Part shown: positions 1 to 8,800 of the stretch, piece after piece
Position numbering within the stretch: position 1 is the first letter of the stretch
Layout of the letters: each line of letters opens with the position of its first letter
From: an uncultured Porphyromonadaceae bacterium
Lineage (GTDB): Bacteria; Bacteroidota; Bacteroidia; Bacteroidales; Muribaculaceae
Direction of reading: 5' to 3'
Assembly: GCA_900540625.1 (NCBI GenBank)
Contig: UQGP01000026.1
Location: forward strand, 1 to 34,844
DNA: 34,844 nt
The notes under the pieces: generated by a model
What the model was told of the DNA's origin: nothing
The model's database searches: none
Seen by the model: the letters and a program-made list of their open reading frames with translations, nothing else
Position numbers and translations under genes: made by a program

Positions 1-151
1 CTGGTAATTCCAAGGTCGTTAATCTTCCTCGTTTTTTTGATGCGGTTGCCCTGCGTTGCCGCTAAGTGCTACGGCAAGACCGTGCAGTAATGTGCGCCGA
101 TGCAGTATGGTATGTATGAAAGTGATGTATGACGTGTGTCTGTACTTCGCG
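1..151. other. Left-edge noncoding stretch
   Basis: This stretch lies downstream of the minus-strand DUF486 gene. I find no convincing coding frame, RNA gene or clear terminator. The only open frame is short and overlaps the DUF486 gene on the same strand. The stretch may be the flank of a gene beyond the window. Confidence 0.4.
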
Positions 152-523
152 TCATTTAAGGAAAGCGAGGTACACAGCGCCCACCAGGAGGACGAATGCG
201 GCAATATGGTTCCAGCGTAAAGTTTCGCCGCCGAAAACAAACATAGTGATAACCGTGAATACTACCAGGGTGATAGCCTCTTGGGTAACTTTGAGTTGCA
301 TCAATGTCATCGGACCGCCGTTGCCGATGTATCCGATACGGTTGGCCGGAATCATAAATGAATACTCGAACAATGCTATAGCCCAAGAGAATATTATCAC
401 GAGCCACAGCGGCCAATGCGTCGATATGCCGGCTGTTTGTAATTTGAGATGCCCGTACCAGGCAAAAGTCATAAATACATTGGAAACTACCAATAGCAGT
501 ATTGTCGTAAATATAGGACTCAT
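152..523 (-). CDS. DUF486/DMT-family small membrane protein
   Basis: This 123-residue protein is nearly all hydrophobic, with four predicted membrane helices (about 3-22, 38-57, 75-97 and 103-121). The pattern and length match the DUF486 group of the drug/metabolite transporter superfamily, including the conserved stretch around FEYSFMIPANRIGY in the middle. DUF486 proteins are half-size DMT-like proteins whose substrate is unknown. The start ATG overlaps the TGA stop of the upstream hydrolase by four bases (520-523), so the two are probably translationally coupled. No function should be inferred beyond 'inner-membrane protein, possibly a transporter'. Confidence 0.85.
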   Translation of the reverse strand: MSPIFTTILLLVVSNVFMTFAWYGHLKLQTAGISTHWPLWLVIIFSWAIALFEYSFMIPANRIGYIGNGGPMTLMQLKVTQEAITLVVFTVITMFVFGGETLRWNHIAAFVLLVGAVYLAFLK

Positions 524-1602
524 TTTGTGGTATGCTTGTCGTATTCGTTAATGCTCATTGCACGCTCTATAGGCATCTTTGAGCGTAGATAATCCATATC
601 TATATAGCTCTTATCACCCGGACGCCGCAGCGGGAAGGCCATGTATTTGGCTTTTAGAACCTCGTTGCATGCGGGGCTGCGCCATCCCGGGGCTGATGGT
701 TGTAATTCGGGCGGTACGGAGTTCGTGGTGACTGCACGGACGTGGCTGCAGGGCGGATAGCCAATGACGGTCCACATTACGGCATCTTTGGGGTCTTGTC
801 CGGGAGCTATACCCTCGATGACGATAGAGGCGGAGGATATGCGTCGCGGTATAAAGTCTTGGTCGATGGCCCAGCGGGCGCTGTCGCATAAGACATCGCG
901 TCCCAGACGACTATGATAGAAAGACCTTGACACATCCTCGGTAAAGAACGCCGGAGTAAGGGTGTGACGCTGTATGCGGTCCTCGGCAAGGTGGCAGAGA
1001 TTGTCGTAGCGTACGTACCCGTAGCCGGTCGAGTCGTTGCCGCTAAAAGAGAAGTTGGTACGCATCAACACATCATTCTCGGTATCTTTGAGATAATATG
1101 CTGTGTATCCGTTATCATTGGTTTCGAAATATGCGCCGTTGCCGTATGCATCAATTACACCGAAATTTGCCTGTACGCCCATGGGGCGCGGCAGGGTGTC
1201 AAGTAGTGTCGCAAAATCGGCGACCGTACGGCATCGACCTAATGCCAAAGACATCACGGCACCTTCGCGGTCGACCAATTTGGCTGTATCTGGTGCAAGG
1301 TTGTATGACGCTGTATTCATGATGCCAAAACCGGTATCATTCAATCCCATCCACGCCTCTGAGCGAAGGCTGTCACCTCCGTTGAACAAGGCTACGTATT
1401 TGTATTGCCCGGGACGGCATACGGTGTCTACAAAGTTATGCTCTGTCCCGGTGTCGCGGTGTTTCCACAGTAGGGGACGCCCGTTGGCGGAAGCTCGTGC
1501 ACCCACTATCATTGAAGTACAGGCTTGTGTGCCTTGCGGTAGCACAATGGATGCGACCAATGCGCTGACAATAAGAATTGTGCGAAAGAACGATGTGTTC
1601 AT
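520..1602 (-). CDS. Secreted Ntn-type linear amide C-N hydrolase (C45/choloylglycine hydrolase-like)
   Basis: I chose the start at 1602 because it opens directly into a signal peptide; the frame is open 17 codons further upstream, but those residues do not look like leader sequence. The 360-residue protein has a hydrophobic leader (1-27) followed by Cys28-Thr-Ser, the expected N-terminal nucleophile of the family. The motif GLNDTGFGIMNTASYNL (about 86-102) and NFGVIDAYGNGAYFE (about 147-160) fit Ntn hydrolases of the C45/acyltransferase and bile-salt-hydrolase group, which cleave linear amide bonds. Signal peptidase cleavage between Ala27 and Cys28 could itself expose the catalytic Cys. The substrate cannot be told from sequence: bile-acid conjugate, N-acyl amino acid and penicillin-like amide are all possible. 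The gene is ATGA-coupled to the DUF486 gene downstream. Confidence 0.82.
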   Translation of the reverse strand: MNTSFFRTILIVSALVASIVLPQGTQACTSMIVGARASANGRPLLWKHRDTGTEHNFVDTVCRPGQYKYVALFNGGDSLRSEAWMGLNDTGFGIMNTASYNLAPDTAKLVDREGAVMSLALGRCRTVADFATLLDTLPRPMGVQANFGVIDAYGNGAYFETNDNGYTAYYLKDTENDVLMRTNFSFSGNDSTGYGYVRYDNLCHLAEDRIQRHTLTPAFFTEDVSRSFYHSRLGRDVLCDSARWAIDQDFIPRRISSASIVIEGIAPGQDPKDAVMWTVIGYPPCSHVRAVTTNSVPPELQPSAPGWRSPACNEVLKAKYMAFPLRRPGDKSYIDMDYLRSKMPIERAMSINEYDKHTTK

Positions 1603-1698
1603 ATGTCGTAGTTGTATACTGCTTTGGACATCTTTGAAAGACATCGATGCCAAAGGCTTTAGGTGGTTATTGGTCTACTTTGGTTTCTTTTAAGAATA

Positions 1699-1706
1699 CA
1701 AAATTA
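1699..1706 (-). promoter_or_regulatory. Possible -7 box for the hydrolase gene
   Basis: The minus strand reads TAATTTTG, a match to the Bacteroides -7 consensus TAnnTTTG, about 97 bases upstream of the hydrolase start. No clear -33 TTG lies at the usual 19-21 nt distance, so this is a weak call. Confidence 0.3.
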
Positions 1707-1729
1707 AGCATTTATTCGCGAAAATTGCG

Positions 1730-1737
1730 TACTTTTG
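1730..1737 (+). promoter_or_regulatory. -7 promoter box of ftsE
   Basis: TACTTTTG matches TAnnTTTG and would start a transcript near 1742, leaving a leader of about 50 nt before the chosen ftsE start. I cannot see a good -33 element. Confidence 0.45.
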
Positions 1738-1791
1738 TGTGGACTAAGCCGTTCGGCATTATTAAACGCATTAAAAAATAACCAAGACAAT

Positions 1792-2460
1792 ATGTCGCTA
1801 ATCGAATATAAAGACGTAGAACTTCGTCGCAAAGAATTTGTTGTGCTCAAAGATGTTACGTTCAACATTGATAGTGGGCAACCTGTATATTTGGTGGGTA
1901 AGGTCGGTAGTGGCAAAAGCACTTTGCTTAAGTCTTTGTATGCCGAAGTACCTGTGTCCGGACAAGGCCATGCCCAAGTGCTCGAGTATGATATGAGTAA
2001 ATTACGCCGTCGCGACATTCCAATGTTGCGTCGTCGTATGGGCATCGTTTTCCAAGATTTTCAGTTGCTTATGGATCGTAATGTGTATGCCAACCTCGAG
2101 TTTGTGCTTCTTGCTACGGGATGGCGTGACCGCAAGCAGCGTGAAGATCGTATCCTTGCAGTGCTCGACCAAGTCGGTATGCCCAATAAGAGTTATAAAA
2201 TGCCGCATCAATTGAGTGGTGGAGAGCAACAGCGTGTAGTGATTGCACGTGCCTTGCTCAACAATCCGGACATAATACTTGCAGACGAACCCACCGGAAA
2301 CCTTGACCCGGAAACAGGTCAGCAGATATTCCATCTTTTGAGCAATATCGCCTCAGATGGTAAGGCTGTGGTGGTGGCTACGCACAACCATTCGCTGATA
2401 GATCAATTCCCGGGACGTGTGTTTATTTGCGAGGATAAACACCTTAGCGAATTGCCTTAA
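1792..2460 (+). CDS. ftsE: Cell-division ABC-type ATP-binding protein FtsE
   Basis: This 222-residue ABC ATPase is of the FtsE/LolD class. It has Walker A GKVGSGKS (36-43), a Q-loop in VFQDFQLL, the signature LSGGEQQR, Walker B IILADEPTGNLD and the H-loop His in ATHN. FtsE pairs with the membrane protein FtsX and transmits ATP hydrolysis to septal peptidoglycan hydrolases. The short length and the VFQDFQLL and EPTGNLD forms favour FtsE over lipoprotein-release LolD, though the two are close. The start at 1792 is preferred because the frame upstream overlaps the -7 box. No ftsX is adjacent: the next gene is convergent. In Bacteroidetes ftsX is often elsewhere, so this is not evidence of loss. 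Confidence 0.9.
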   Translation: MSLIEYKDVELRRKEFVVLKDVTFNIDSGQPVYLVGKVGSGKSTLLKSLYAEVPVSGQGHAQVLEYDMSKLRRRDIPMLRRRMGIVFQDFQLLMDRNVYANLEFVLLATGWRDRKQREDRILAVLDQVGMPNKSYKMPHQLSGGEQQRVVIARALLNNPDIILADEPTGNLDPETGQQIFHLLSNIASDGKAVVVATHNHSLIDQFPGRVFICEDKHLSELP

Positions 2461-2475
2461 CCTGTCCGGACAGGT
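2460..2475 (+). terminator. Small palindrome after ftsE
   Basis: ACCTGTCCGGACAGGT is a perfect 16-bp palindrome that begins in the ftsE stop codon and can form a 6-bp stem with a CCGG loop. Only a broken T-rich stretch follows. It lies between the convergent ftsE and OmpA-like genes, so it may be a weak terminator. Confidence 0.4.
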
Positions 2476-2532
2476 CGTGTTATTTAGGAAATTATCTTGT
2501 AGAGAATAACCTTTTTGGAGTATTGTCGACTA

Positions 2533-3162
2533 TCAGTTGAGCGTGCCGGTACGAGCTCGCTTAATGACATTCTCTTCGGGAACAATATAAATTTCGACGC
2601 GACGGTTTCGTCGACGATTCTTGACGGATGTATTAGCCGAACGCGGTTCGTCAGACCCCATACCGTAAGGAATGATGTTGGTTTCAACGTCAGATACCAA
2701 GTCATCGAAATAGTCCGCAATGGCGTTGGCTCGTCGTTCGGTGAGGTCGTCACTGTATTGTTCGCTGCCGGTATTGTCGGAGTACACTACTACAAGTATC
2801 TTGTATGATGTCGGCTTGTGCAGCAAATCTTTGAAGGCGTTGAGATAGTATGGCGCATGTGAGCGTAGTTCGTCATCGTTGGCTTTGAAGAGCGTGTCGC
2901 AGGGGATGATTACGCTGTATACCTCGTTTTTACGGTGCATGGCAACTTCGAGGTTGTGCCGTGCAAATTGGTTGGCGTTATTGCCCATGTGTCGCTGTAT
3001 CGCTGGAGAATACTTCTTAGGAACTTCCGGCGTAGCAATGTTCTCTTTGAGCGTCTTAGGTGTATCGGCGTCCGTAGTGTTAGTAGAGGCAAATCCGCAT
3101 ACGGCTGCCATAAGGATGGCAGCGACAATGGCACCTTTCTTTGAAAAAGTGAAGCGAGACAT
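2533..3162 (-). CDS. OmpA-family exported protein
   Basis: This 209-residue protein has an N-terminal signal peptide (about 1-25, ending GFAS) and a C-terminal OmpA-like peptidoglycan-binding domain (about 82-195). The diagnostic parts are YSDNTGSEQYSDDLTERRANAIADYF (about 127-152) and NRRRNRRVEI (182-191), which contain the Asp and Arg that in this family hold diaminopimelate of the cell wall. There is no N-terminal beta-barrel, so it is probably a periplasmic protein attached to peptidoglycan. It is last in the run DUF4290-rimM-small acidic protein-this gene, 23 bases after its neighbour. The exact partner is unknown. Confidence 0.85.
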   Translation of the reverse strand: MSRFTFSKKGAIVAAILMAAVCGFASTNTTDADTPKTLKENIATPEVPKKYSPAIQRHMGNNANQFARHNLEVAMHRKNEVYSVIIPCDTLFKANDDELRSHAPYYLNAFKDLLHKPTSYKILVVVYSDNTGSEQYSDDLTERRANAIADYFDDLVSDVETNIIPYGMGSDEPRSANTSVKNRRRNRRVEIYIVPEENVIKRARTGTLN

Positions 3163-3185
3163 ATTTGGGCGCGTTGATTTTGAGC

Positions 3186-3494
3186 TTATTCGTCCTCCAA
3201 GGAGTCCTCGTAAGCCAATTCGGCATTGACGATTGGTTCGATGTGCTCGGGCGCAATTTTTGCGCGTTTGTCCTTGGCCAAAGTGCGACGTACGGTGCTC
3301 ATAAGACGGTCCAGATCCACGTCCGCATCCTCTTCGTCGTCCTCTGAAAAGTCGATTTCGAGCATTCCGTTACTTTCGTAGAAGTCCCAGATTATATCAA
3401 TGACATTGAGTATTTCATCGTCATCGTACAGCGAGGAGATTTCCTCGCCGACTTGTGTGCGTATAAACGCTATGGCATCGTCTTCGTCAAACAT
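3186..3494 (-). CDS. Small acidic conserved-type protein of unknown function
   Basis: This 102-residue protein is cytoplasmic (no signal peptide or membrane segment) and strongly acidic: Asp and Glu are abundant throughout and form runs in the middle (EDDEEDADVD, about 52-61). The ends look helical. I do not recognise a named family. It sits between rimM (51-base gap) and the OmpA-like gene (23-base gap) on the same strand, so cotranscription is likely. A link with ribosome or RNA work is only suggested by the rimM neighbour. The length, codon use and tight placement support a real gene. Confidence 0.75.
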   Translation of the reverse strand: MFDEDDAIAFIRTQVGEEISSLYDDDEILNVIDIIWDFYESNGMLEIDFSEDDEEDADVDLDRLMSTVRRTLAKDKRAKIAPEHIEPIVNAELAYEDSLEDE

Positions 3495-3545
3495 ATTTGT
3501 GTCGGTTGTTGCTGAAAAATGCTTTGGTTGAGCTTTATGAAAAAA

Positions 3546-4094
3546 TTAAAGGTCCAGAAGGCCTTTGGGAAGCGTGACGCCTATCGAGCTCTCATCAATA
3601 TAATCGATGAATTCGTCGGCGATAGGTATCAATAGCTCGCAATTACTGTCATCGGCGCAGCTGATAATGAACAGGTGGTTTGCCGTAGAGTCGTCTATGG
3701 CTGTGATTTTACCCAGGACTTTGTCTGATTCGATGTCTATGACGTCAAATCCGATAAGATCATCGAGGAAAAAATCTTTGCTGTCCGAGTCTGTATCGTC
3801 ATGATGTAGCGAGTCAAGGAGATCTTGATTTAAAGCATATAATGTGTGGCCTGTAAAATCCTGATCTTCAATAATCGGTATGAGCTGTAAACGCCACATC
3901 TCGCCCTTATGGAATGTGACGTCTGACAATTTGAACGGTACGGGAAGTCCGTCTATTTCGACAAATGCGAAGTCTAAGTGTTCGATAGCTTCATCATAGT
4001 CCGAGTGCACAATGTAATCACCTTCGTAGCCGAAAGTCTTGACTATTCGGCCGATGGGTTTCAATTGCTCCAAAGTGACGGGTGTACGCTGCAT
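3546..4094 (-). CDS. rimM: Ribosome maturation factor RimM
   Basis: This 182-residue protein fits RimM, which binds protein S19 and helps mature the head of the 30S subunit. The N-terminal RimM domain starts with IGRIVKTFGYEGDYIV (about 13-28), matching the family G-x-I-x-x-x-x-G-x-x-G pattern with Tyr-Glu where many have Ile/Leu-Lys. The C-terminal PRC-barrel part has LIGFDVID, VLGKI and the ending LLIPIADEFIDYID...LPKGLLDL, a classical RimM tail. An acidic insert (HHDDTDSDSKD, about 97-107) joins the halves. It lies 21 bases after DUF4290. In many Bacteroidales I expect murA between DUF4290 and rimM; it is not here. Confidence 0.88.
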   Translation of the reverse strand: MQRTPVTLEQLKPIGRIVKTFGYEGDYIVHSDYDEAIEHLDFAFVEIDGLPVPFKLSDVTFHKGEMWRLQLIPIIEDQDFTGHTLYALNQDLLDSLHHDDTDSDSKDFFLDDLIGFDVIDIESDKVLGKITAIDDSTANHLFIISCADDSNCELLIPIADEFIDYIDESSIGVTLPKGLLDL

Positions 4095-4115
4095 ATGTCG
4101 AAACTTTTGTTGCGG

Positions 4116-4700
4116 TTACTTCTTTTTCTTTTTTTTGCCGGTGTTGGATGTAACCTTGTAGGTGCGCAGGACCATCGTGTCGGGCGTGAGACGGATTTTG
4201 CCTTTGCTGAGTACGGCGAGGTCATCGAATACACGCTGGTCGTCAACGTCTTCGTTGGCTTCGGTCATTACTTTTTTCATCTGATTGGCCAGCAGTTCGA
4301 TGAAAGCGTCTTTGTCCGGACAGTCTTCCATGTCTGCAGCCACGAGTGCCATTTGCTCAATGACGCGCCCGTATTGACGTTCGAAATTGGTCACTTGGTC
4401 AAATACCGGTACGGGGTCGGGCTTGGAGTCAAGTGAATCGGCGTGTATCACCTCGAAAGGCCAGTCGATGTCAAGCTTATAGTCGCTCATAACAGCCAGG
4501 TGATCCCAAAACTTGTGTTTCTCGGGATCGTTGGCTACCATTTCGGGGAAAAGTATACCCATGGTGTTGACTATAGAGTAGGCACACCGCGTGCGCTCGG
4601 CTTTGTCCTCGAGGGTCATGCAGTACTCCACCATGGACTGGATGTTGCGGCCGTACTCCGGAAGTATTATGTCTTTGAGTTGAGTGTTGTATGTCAGCAT
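4116..4700 (-). CDS. DUF4290 domain protein
   Basis: This 194-residue cytoplasmic protein matches DUF4290, a family found almost only in Bacteroidetes and of unknown function. It is recognised by the opening YNTQLKDIILPEYGRNIQ, followed by a helical region rich in Met and acidic residues. The frame is open 25 codons upstream, but the start at 4700 gives the usual family N-terminus. The protein ends in six lysines. It is first of a run with rimM, the acidic protein and the OmpA-like gene. A terminator-like hairpin separates it from fabG, so it probably has its own promoter, although I cannot point to a TAnnTTTG box. Confidence 0.85.
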   Translation of the reverse strand: MLTYNTQLKDIILPEYGRNIQSMVEYCMTLEDKAERTRCAYSIVNTMGILFPEMVANDPEKHKFWDHLAVMSDYKLDIDWPFEVIHADSLDSKPDPVPVFDQVTNFERQYGRVIEQMALVAADMEDCPDKDAFIELLANQMKKVMTEANEDVDDQRVFDDLAVLSKGKIRLTPDTMVLRTYKVTSNTGKKKKKK

Positions 4701-4718
4701 TGGCTTGTTCGGAGGATG

Positions 4719-4733
4719 GGATATAGTATATCC
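4719..4733. promoter_or_regulatory. Dyad upstream of DUF4290
   Basis: GGATATAGTATATCC is a perfect 7+1+7 inverted repeat 19 bases upstream of the DUF4290 ATG. It is too AT-rich in the middle to be a strong hairpin and could be a protein-binding site. There is no direct evidence of function. Confidence 0.3.
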
Positions 4734-4749
4734 TGTGGATAGAAATGTA

Positions 4750-4782
4750 AAGAAGGGCGCGGGGTGTGCCCGCACCCTTCTT
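4750..4782 (-). terminator. Hairpin after fabG
   Basis: The arms AAGAAGGG and CCCTTCTT (8 bp), one mismatch, then GCGGG/CCCGC (5 bp) enclose a GTGTG loop. The hairpin lies 20 bases past the fabG stop. The T-rich tail on the minus strand is short and broken, so termination may be partial. Confidence 0.65.
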
Positions 4783-4802
4783 GTATGTATTGGCTGTGGA
4801 TA

Positions 4803-5549
4803 TTACATGTTCATACCGCCATCCACCTGTATTACTTGGCCGGACACGTACGAGGACATGTCTGACGCAAGGAAGGTGGCAACGTTGGCGATATCCTCGA
4901 CTTTGCCGCCGCGGCGCAGGGGGATTTTCTTGGTCCACTCGGCGCGAACATCGTCGGGCAGAGCTGCGGTCATGGCAGTCTCGATAAATCCGGGGGCGAT
5001 AGCGTTGGCACGGATGCCGCGTGATCCCACTTCCTGGGCTATGGATTTGGCCAGTGCGATAAGGCCGGCCTTGGATGATGCGTAGTTGGCTTGGCCTGCA
5101 TTGCCATGAACTCCGACAACGGATGCCATATTGATGATGGAGCCGCTGCGCTGACGCATCATTATGGGCAATACAGCGTGAATAAAGTTGAATGCGCTCT
5201 TGAGGTTGACGTTGATTACGGCGTCCCATTGCTGTTCGGACATGCGAAGCATCAGGCCGTCTTTGGTGATGCCGGCGTTATTGACCAGGATGTCGATGCT
5301 GCCGAAATCTTTGTGTATTTGGGCTACGACTTCTTCTGTTTGGGCGAAGTCGGCGGCATTGGATGCATAGCCTTTGGCTTTGACGCCCAGGGCTGCAATC
5401 TCGGCTTCGGTGGCTTTGCCATTTTCGTCGATAACGAGGTCTGTGAATGCGATGTTGGCGCCTTCTTGCGCAAATTTCAACGCTATGGCCTTGCCGATAC
5501 CGCGTGCGGCACCGGTAATCAGGGCTGTCTTACCTTCGAGTAATTTCAT
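4803..5549 (-). CDS. fabG: 3-oxoacyl-[acyl-carrier-protein] reductase FabG
   Basis: This 248-residue short-chain dehydrogenase uses NADPH to reduce 3-oxoacyl-ACP in type II fatty acid elongation. Visible motifs are the cofactor loop TGAARGIG (12-19), NNAG (90-93), catalytic Asn115, Ser143, and the Tyr156-x-x-x-Lys160 pair in YASSK. The C-terminal GQVIQVDGGMNM is the usual FabG ending. The length is typical. The gene is transcribed divergently from purL, with a promoter at 5631-5663 and a strong leader hairpin. Other SDR roles share these motifs, but the whole pattern favours FabG. Confidence 0.93.
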   Translation of the reverse strand: MKLLEGKTALITGAARGIGKAIALKFAQEGANIAFTDLVIDENGKATEAEIAALGVKAKGYASNAADFAQTEEVVAQIHKDFGSIDILVNNAGITKDGLMLRMSEQQWDAVINVNLKSAFNFIHAVLPIMMRQRSGSIINMASVVGVHGNAGQANYASSKAGLIALAKSIAQEVGSRGIRANAIAPGFIETAMTAALPDDVRAEWTKKIPLRRGGKVEDIANVATFLASDMSSYVSGQVIQVDGGMNM

Positions 5550-5595
5550 GTTTTGTGTAGTGTATATGAGTGTATGTTAGTTGTTTACGTTATAC

Positions 5596-5621
5596 TATGC
5601 CGTACCCGTCGGTACGGCGTA
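5596..5621 (-). promoter_or_regulatory. Leader hairpin of fabG
   Basis: GCCGTACC and GGTACGGC form a perfect 8-bp stem around a 4-base loop, with two more pairs beyond a mismatch. On the minus strand it begins only a few bases after the expected fabG transcription start, so it would cap the 5' end of the mRNA. Confidence 0.55.
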
Positions 5622-5630
5622 TATTCGATG

Positions 5631-5663
5631 CAAAGTTACTAATAATTTTTGAGACCGCGACAA
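5631..5663 (-). promoter_or_regulatory. fabG promoter
   Basis: The minus strand shows TAACTTTG (5631-5638) as the -7 box and TTG (5661-5663) as the -33 box, 22 nt apart. The spacing is slightly longer than the usual 19-21 nt. The predicted leader is about 78 nt. Confidence 0.6.
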
Positions 5664-5708
5664 TGTAGATTAAAGGCTTGTGAAATGTGCTGAAATAAGG
5701 TGGTAGCG

Positions 5709-5740
5709 TTTGCCGACGTCGCCTAAAAAACGTACCTTTG
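5709..5740 (+). promoter_or_regulatory. purL promoter
   Basis: TTTG at 5709-5712 and TACCTTTG at 5733-5740 are exactly 20 nt apart, an ideal Bacteroides-type promoter. It would start transcription near 5745 and give a leader of about 75 nt. Confidence 0.8.
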
Positions 5741-5755
5741 CACATCCAATAAAGG

Positions 5756-5782
5756 CCGAGCACGGACTTGCGCCGTACTCGG
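5756..5782 (+). promoter_or_regulatory. Leader hairpin of purL
   Basis: CCGAG/CTCGG, one mismatch, then ACGG/CCGT form a stem-loop about 10 bases after the predicted purL transcription start. It does not look like a known purine riboswitch; no conserved purine-aptamer core is visible. Confidence 0.5.
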
Positions 5783-5819
5783 TGTAATCGACATCCTAAA
5801 TCCCCCACGCTACACCACT

Positions 5820-8800
5820 ATGCTTGTTTATTTCAAGAAAGGTGCCACGAAGGTTTACGCAGTCGATACCGCGCGTCCGTTGACGGACAGCGAGGTCGAT
5901 CGGCTGTCTTGGCTCTTCGGCGGTGCCCGTCGTCTCGTGTCTTCCAACATCAAACAATCCTTTATCGGACCGCGCCGCGAGATGGTAACTCCATGGAGTA
6001 CCAACGCTGTCGAGATATGCCAAAATATGGGCATAGACTGCATTCGCCGTATCGAACAATTTGACCGTGCCGACAAAGATACGGCCTATGATAAAATGCT
6101 GCAACGCCATTATGATGGTTTGGATGCACACTTGTTCGATGTGGATACAAGCCGCGCTCCTATCCGTTACATCGAAGACATCGCAGCATACAACGTGAGC
6201 GAGGGTTTGGCTTTGAGCGCCGAAGAGGTCGAGTATTTGCAGGGTCTTGCAAAACGTATGAATAGACCGCTTACGGACAGCGAAGTATTCGGATTCAGCC
6301 AGGTCAATTCGGAACATTGTCGCCATAAGATTTTTAACGGCACGTTCGTCATTGACGGCAAAGAGCAACCGCTGTCGCTGTTCAAACTGATAAAAAAGAC
6401 AAGTAAAACCAATCCCAATGGCTTGGTGTCGGCATATAAAGACAACGTGGCTTTTGTGAAAGGCCCGCGTATGCGACAGTTTGCACCCGTGTCGGGCGAG
6501 TATGCCTCATATTTTGAGGAGAAGAATGTCCCGACTGTACTTTCATTGAAAGCCGAGACACACAATTTCCCCACCACGGTCGAACCTTTTAACGGGGCGG
6601 CCACCGGAACGGGCGGCGAGATCCGCGACCGACTTGGCGGAGGTCGTGCCAGTCTACCTTTGGCCGGCACGGCGGTGTATATGACCTCGTATCCGCGACT
6701 TGCCGGCCTTCGTCCGTGGGAACTGATGATGAATCCCAGGGTGTGGCTGTATCAGACCCCGGCCGAAATCTTGATTAAGGCCAGCAATGGAGCCAGTGAT
6801 TTTGGTAACAAATATGGACAGCCGTTGATATGCGGGTCGGTACTCACTTTCGAATACTCGGAAGGCGGTATTGAGTATGCTTACGATAAAGTCGTGATGC
6901 TGGCCGGAGGGGTAGGGTACGCCCGAGCCCGTGATGCGGTCAAGGGCCATCCACATAGCGGCGAAAGTGTCATTGTGATGGGAGGCGACAATTATCGTAT
7001 CGGCATGGGTGGCGGTGCAGTGTCTTCGGTTGCTACAGGCCAGTATGCCAATGCCATTGAGCTTAATGCCGTACAACGAGCAAACCCCGAGATGCAGAAA
7101 CGTGTGGCCAATGTCATACGTGCGCTCAGCGAAAGTGACACCAATCCGATAGTCTCTATACACGACCATGGAGCCGGTGGACATCTTAATGCCTTATCTG
7201 AATTAGTGGAAGAGACAGGCGGATATATTGACATAGATCGACTGCCCGTGGGTGATCCGACACTGAGTGACAAGGAAATCATAGGCAACGAATCTCAGGA
7301 ACGCATGGGCATGGTTGTGCGCGGTAAGGACGTGGAGCGCATACGCCGTATTGCAGAGCGTGAACGAGCTCCGATGTACGAAGTCGGGCATACCACTGCC
7401 GACCATCGCTTTGTGTTCGGGCATGGCGGTATGGACGGCAGCGACCGACAGGAATCAGGGCCTATAGATTTGGCCATGGCAGACATGTTCGGATCTTCGC
7501 CAAGGACCGTGATGACGGATAATACGGTCGTGCGACACCATGCATCTGTCCAATATGATGTTGCGTGCATGGACAAGTATATAGCCGATGTATTGTCCTT
7601 GGAGGCTGTGGCGTGCAAGGATTGGCTCACTAATAAGGTGGACCGCAGCGTTACAGGACGTGTAGCGCGTCAACAATGCCAAGGCGCTTTGCAATTGCCG
7701 CTGAGCGATTGCGGTGTCGTATCCATAGATTTCACCGGGCGACGCGGTATGGCTACATCAATAGGCCATGCACCGCAGGCGGCTTTGTGCGATGCTGCTA
7801 CAGGGTCGCGTATGGCTATTGCCGAAGCGTTGACAAATATCGTGGGCGCAGACTTGGTCGCCGGCCTTCGTAGCGTAAGCCTCAGCGCCAACTGGATGTG
7901 GCCGTGCCGTAATTCGGGCGAAGATGCAGCCTTGTATCGAGCCGTTGAGTCTTGCAGCGAATTTGCCTGCTCGTTGGGCATAAATATTCCTACGGGCAAG
8001 GACTCGCTGTCAATGACGCAAAAGTATCCTGACGGGCGTCGAGTGATGGCTCCCGGTACGGTGATAATTTCGGCGGCAGCGCCGGTGCGCGACATCCGCC
8101 GCACGCTTTCGCCGGTATTGGTGCAAAAGAAGTCTTCGACATTATATTATATCGACTTTGCGGGCGATACTCTTCGTCTTGGCGGGTCGGCTTTGGCCCA
8201 GACAATGGGTTTGGTAGGAAACAAGGCGCCCGAAGTGGATGCAGTGACGTTGGCTCACGCTTTCGGAGCTGTGCAAACCATTGTCCGTAAGCGCAAGGCC
8301 TTGGCAATGCACGATGTAAGTGCCGGCGGTCTGGTGACAACCTTATTAGAGATGGCCTTTGCCAATACGGCGGGCGGCCTCGAAATCGATCTGTCGGAAA
8401 TGGCAGGCCGTATGGGAGGTGACTTGGTCAGCGCATTGTTTGCCGAAAACCCGGCAGTGGTGATGCAGGTGGACAATGGAACGACCGAGTCTGTCGAAGC
8501 GATACTCAAAGATGCCGGAGTACGGTATTTCGCGATAGGTCATCCTGTTACGGCCGGACGTACACTGGAAGTTAAGGTCGGCATCGATACCCATAGTTTC
8601 GACATAGATGCACTCCGTTCGATATGGTATGAGCCTTCGTATAGGCTTGATTGCTTGCAAAGTGGCGAAGAATGTGCTGCCGCACGCCGTGATAATTTGG
8701 GGCATCAGCCGTTACGCTACATTTTCCCCTCCGGATGGAAGGGAAGCAAGGAGATGACGATACGTCCCGAGGCTTCGGTCAGCGGTCGTCCGCGTGCCGC

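Noticed and set aside
1103..1693. 196-codon plus-strand frame opposite the C45 hydrolase
   Set aside because: The minus strand has the hydrolase motifs and a signal peptide; this frame is an antisense shadow.
5745..5819. Purine riboswitch in the purL leader
   Set aside because: The leader is only about 75 nt and has one hairpin. There is no three-way junction with the conserved aptamer loops.
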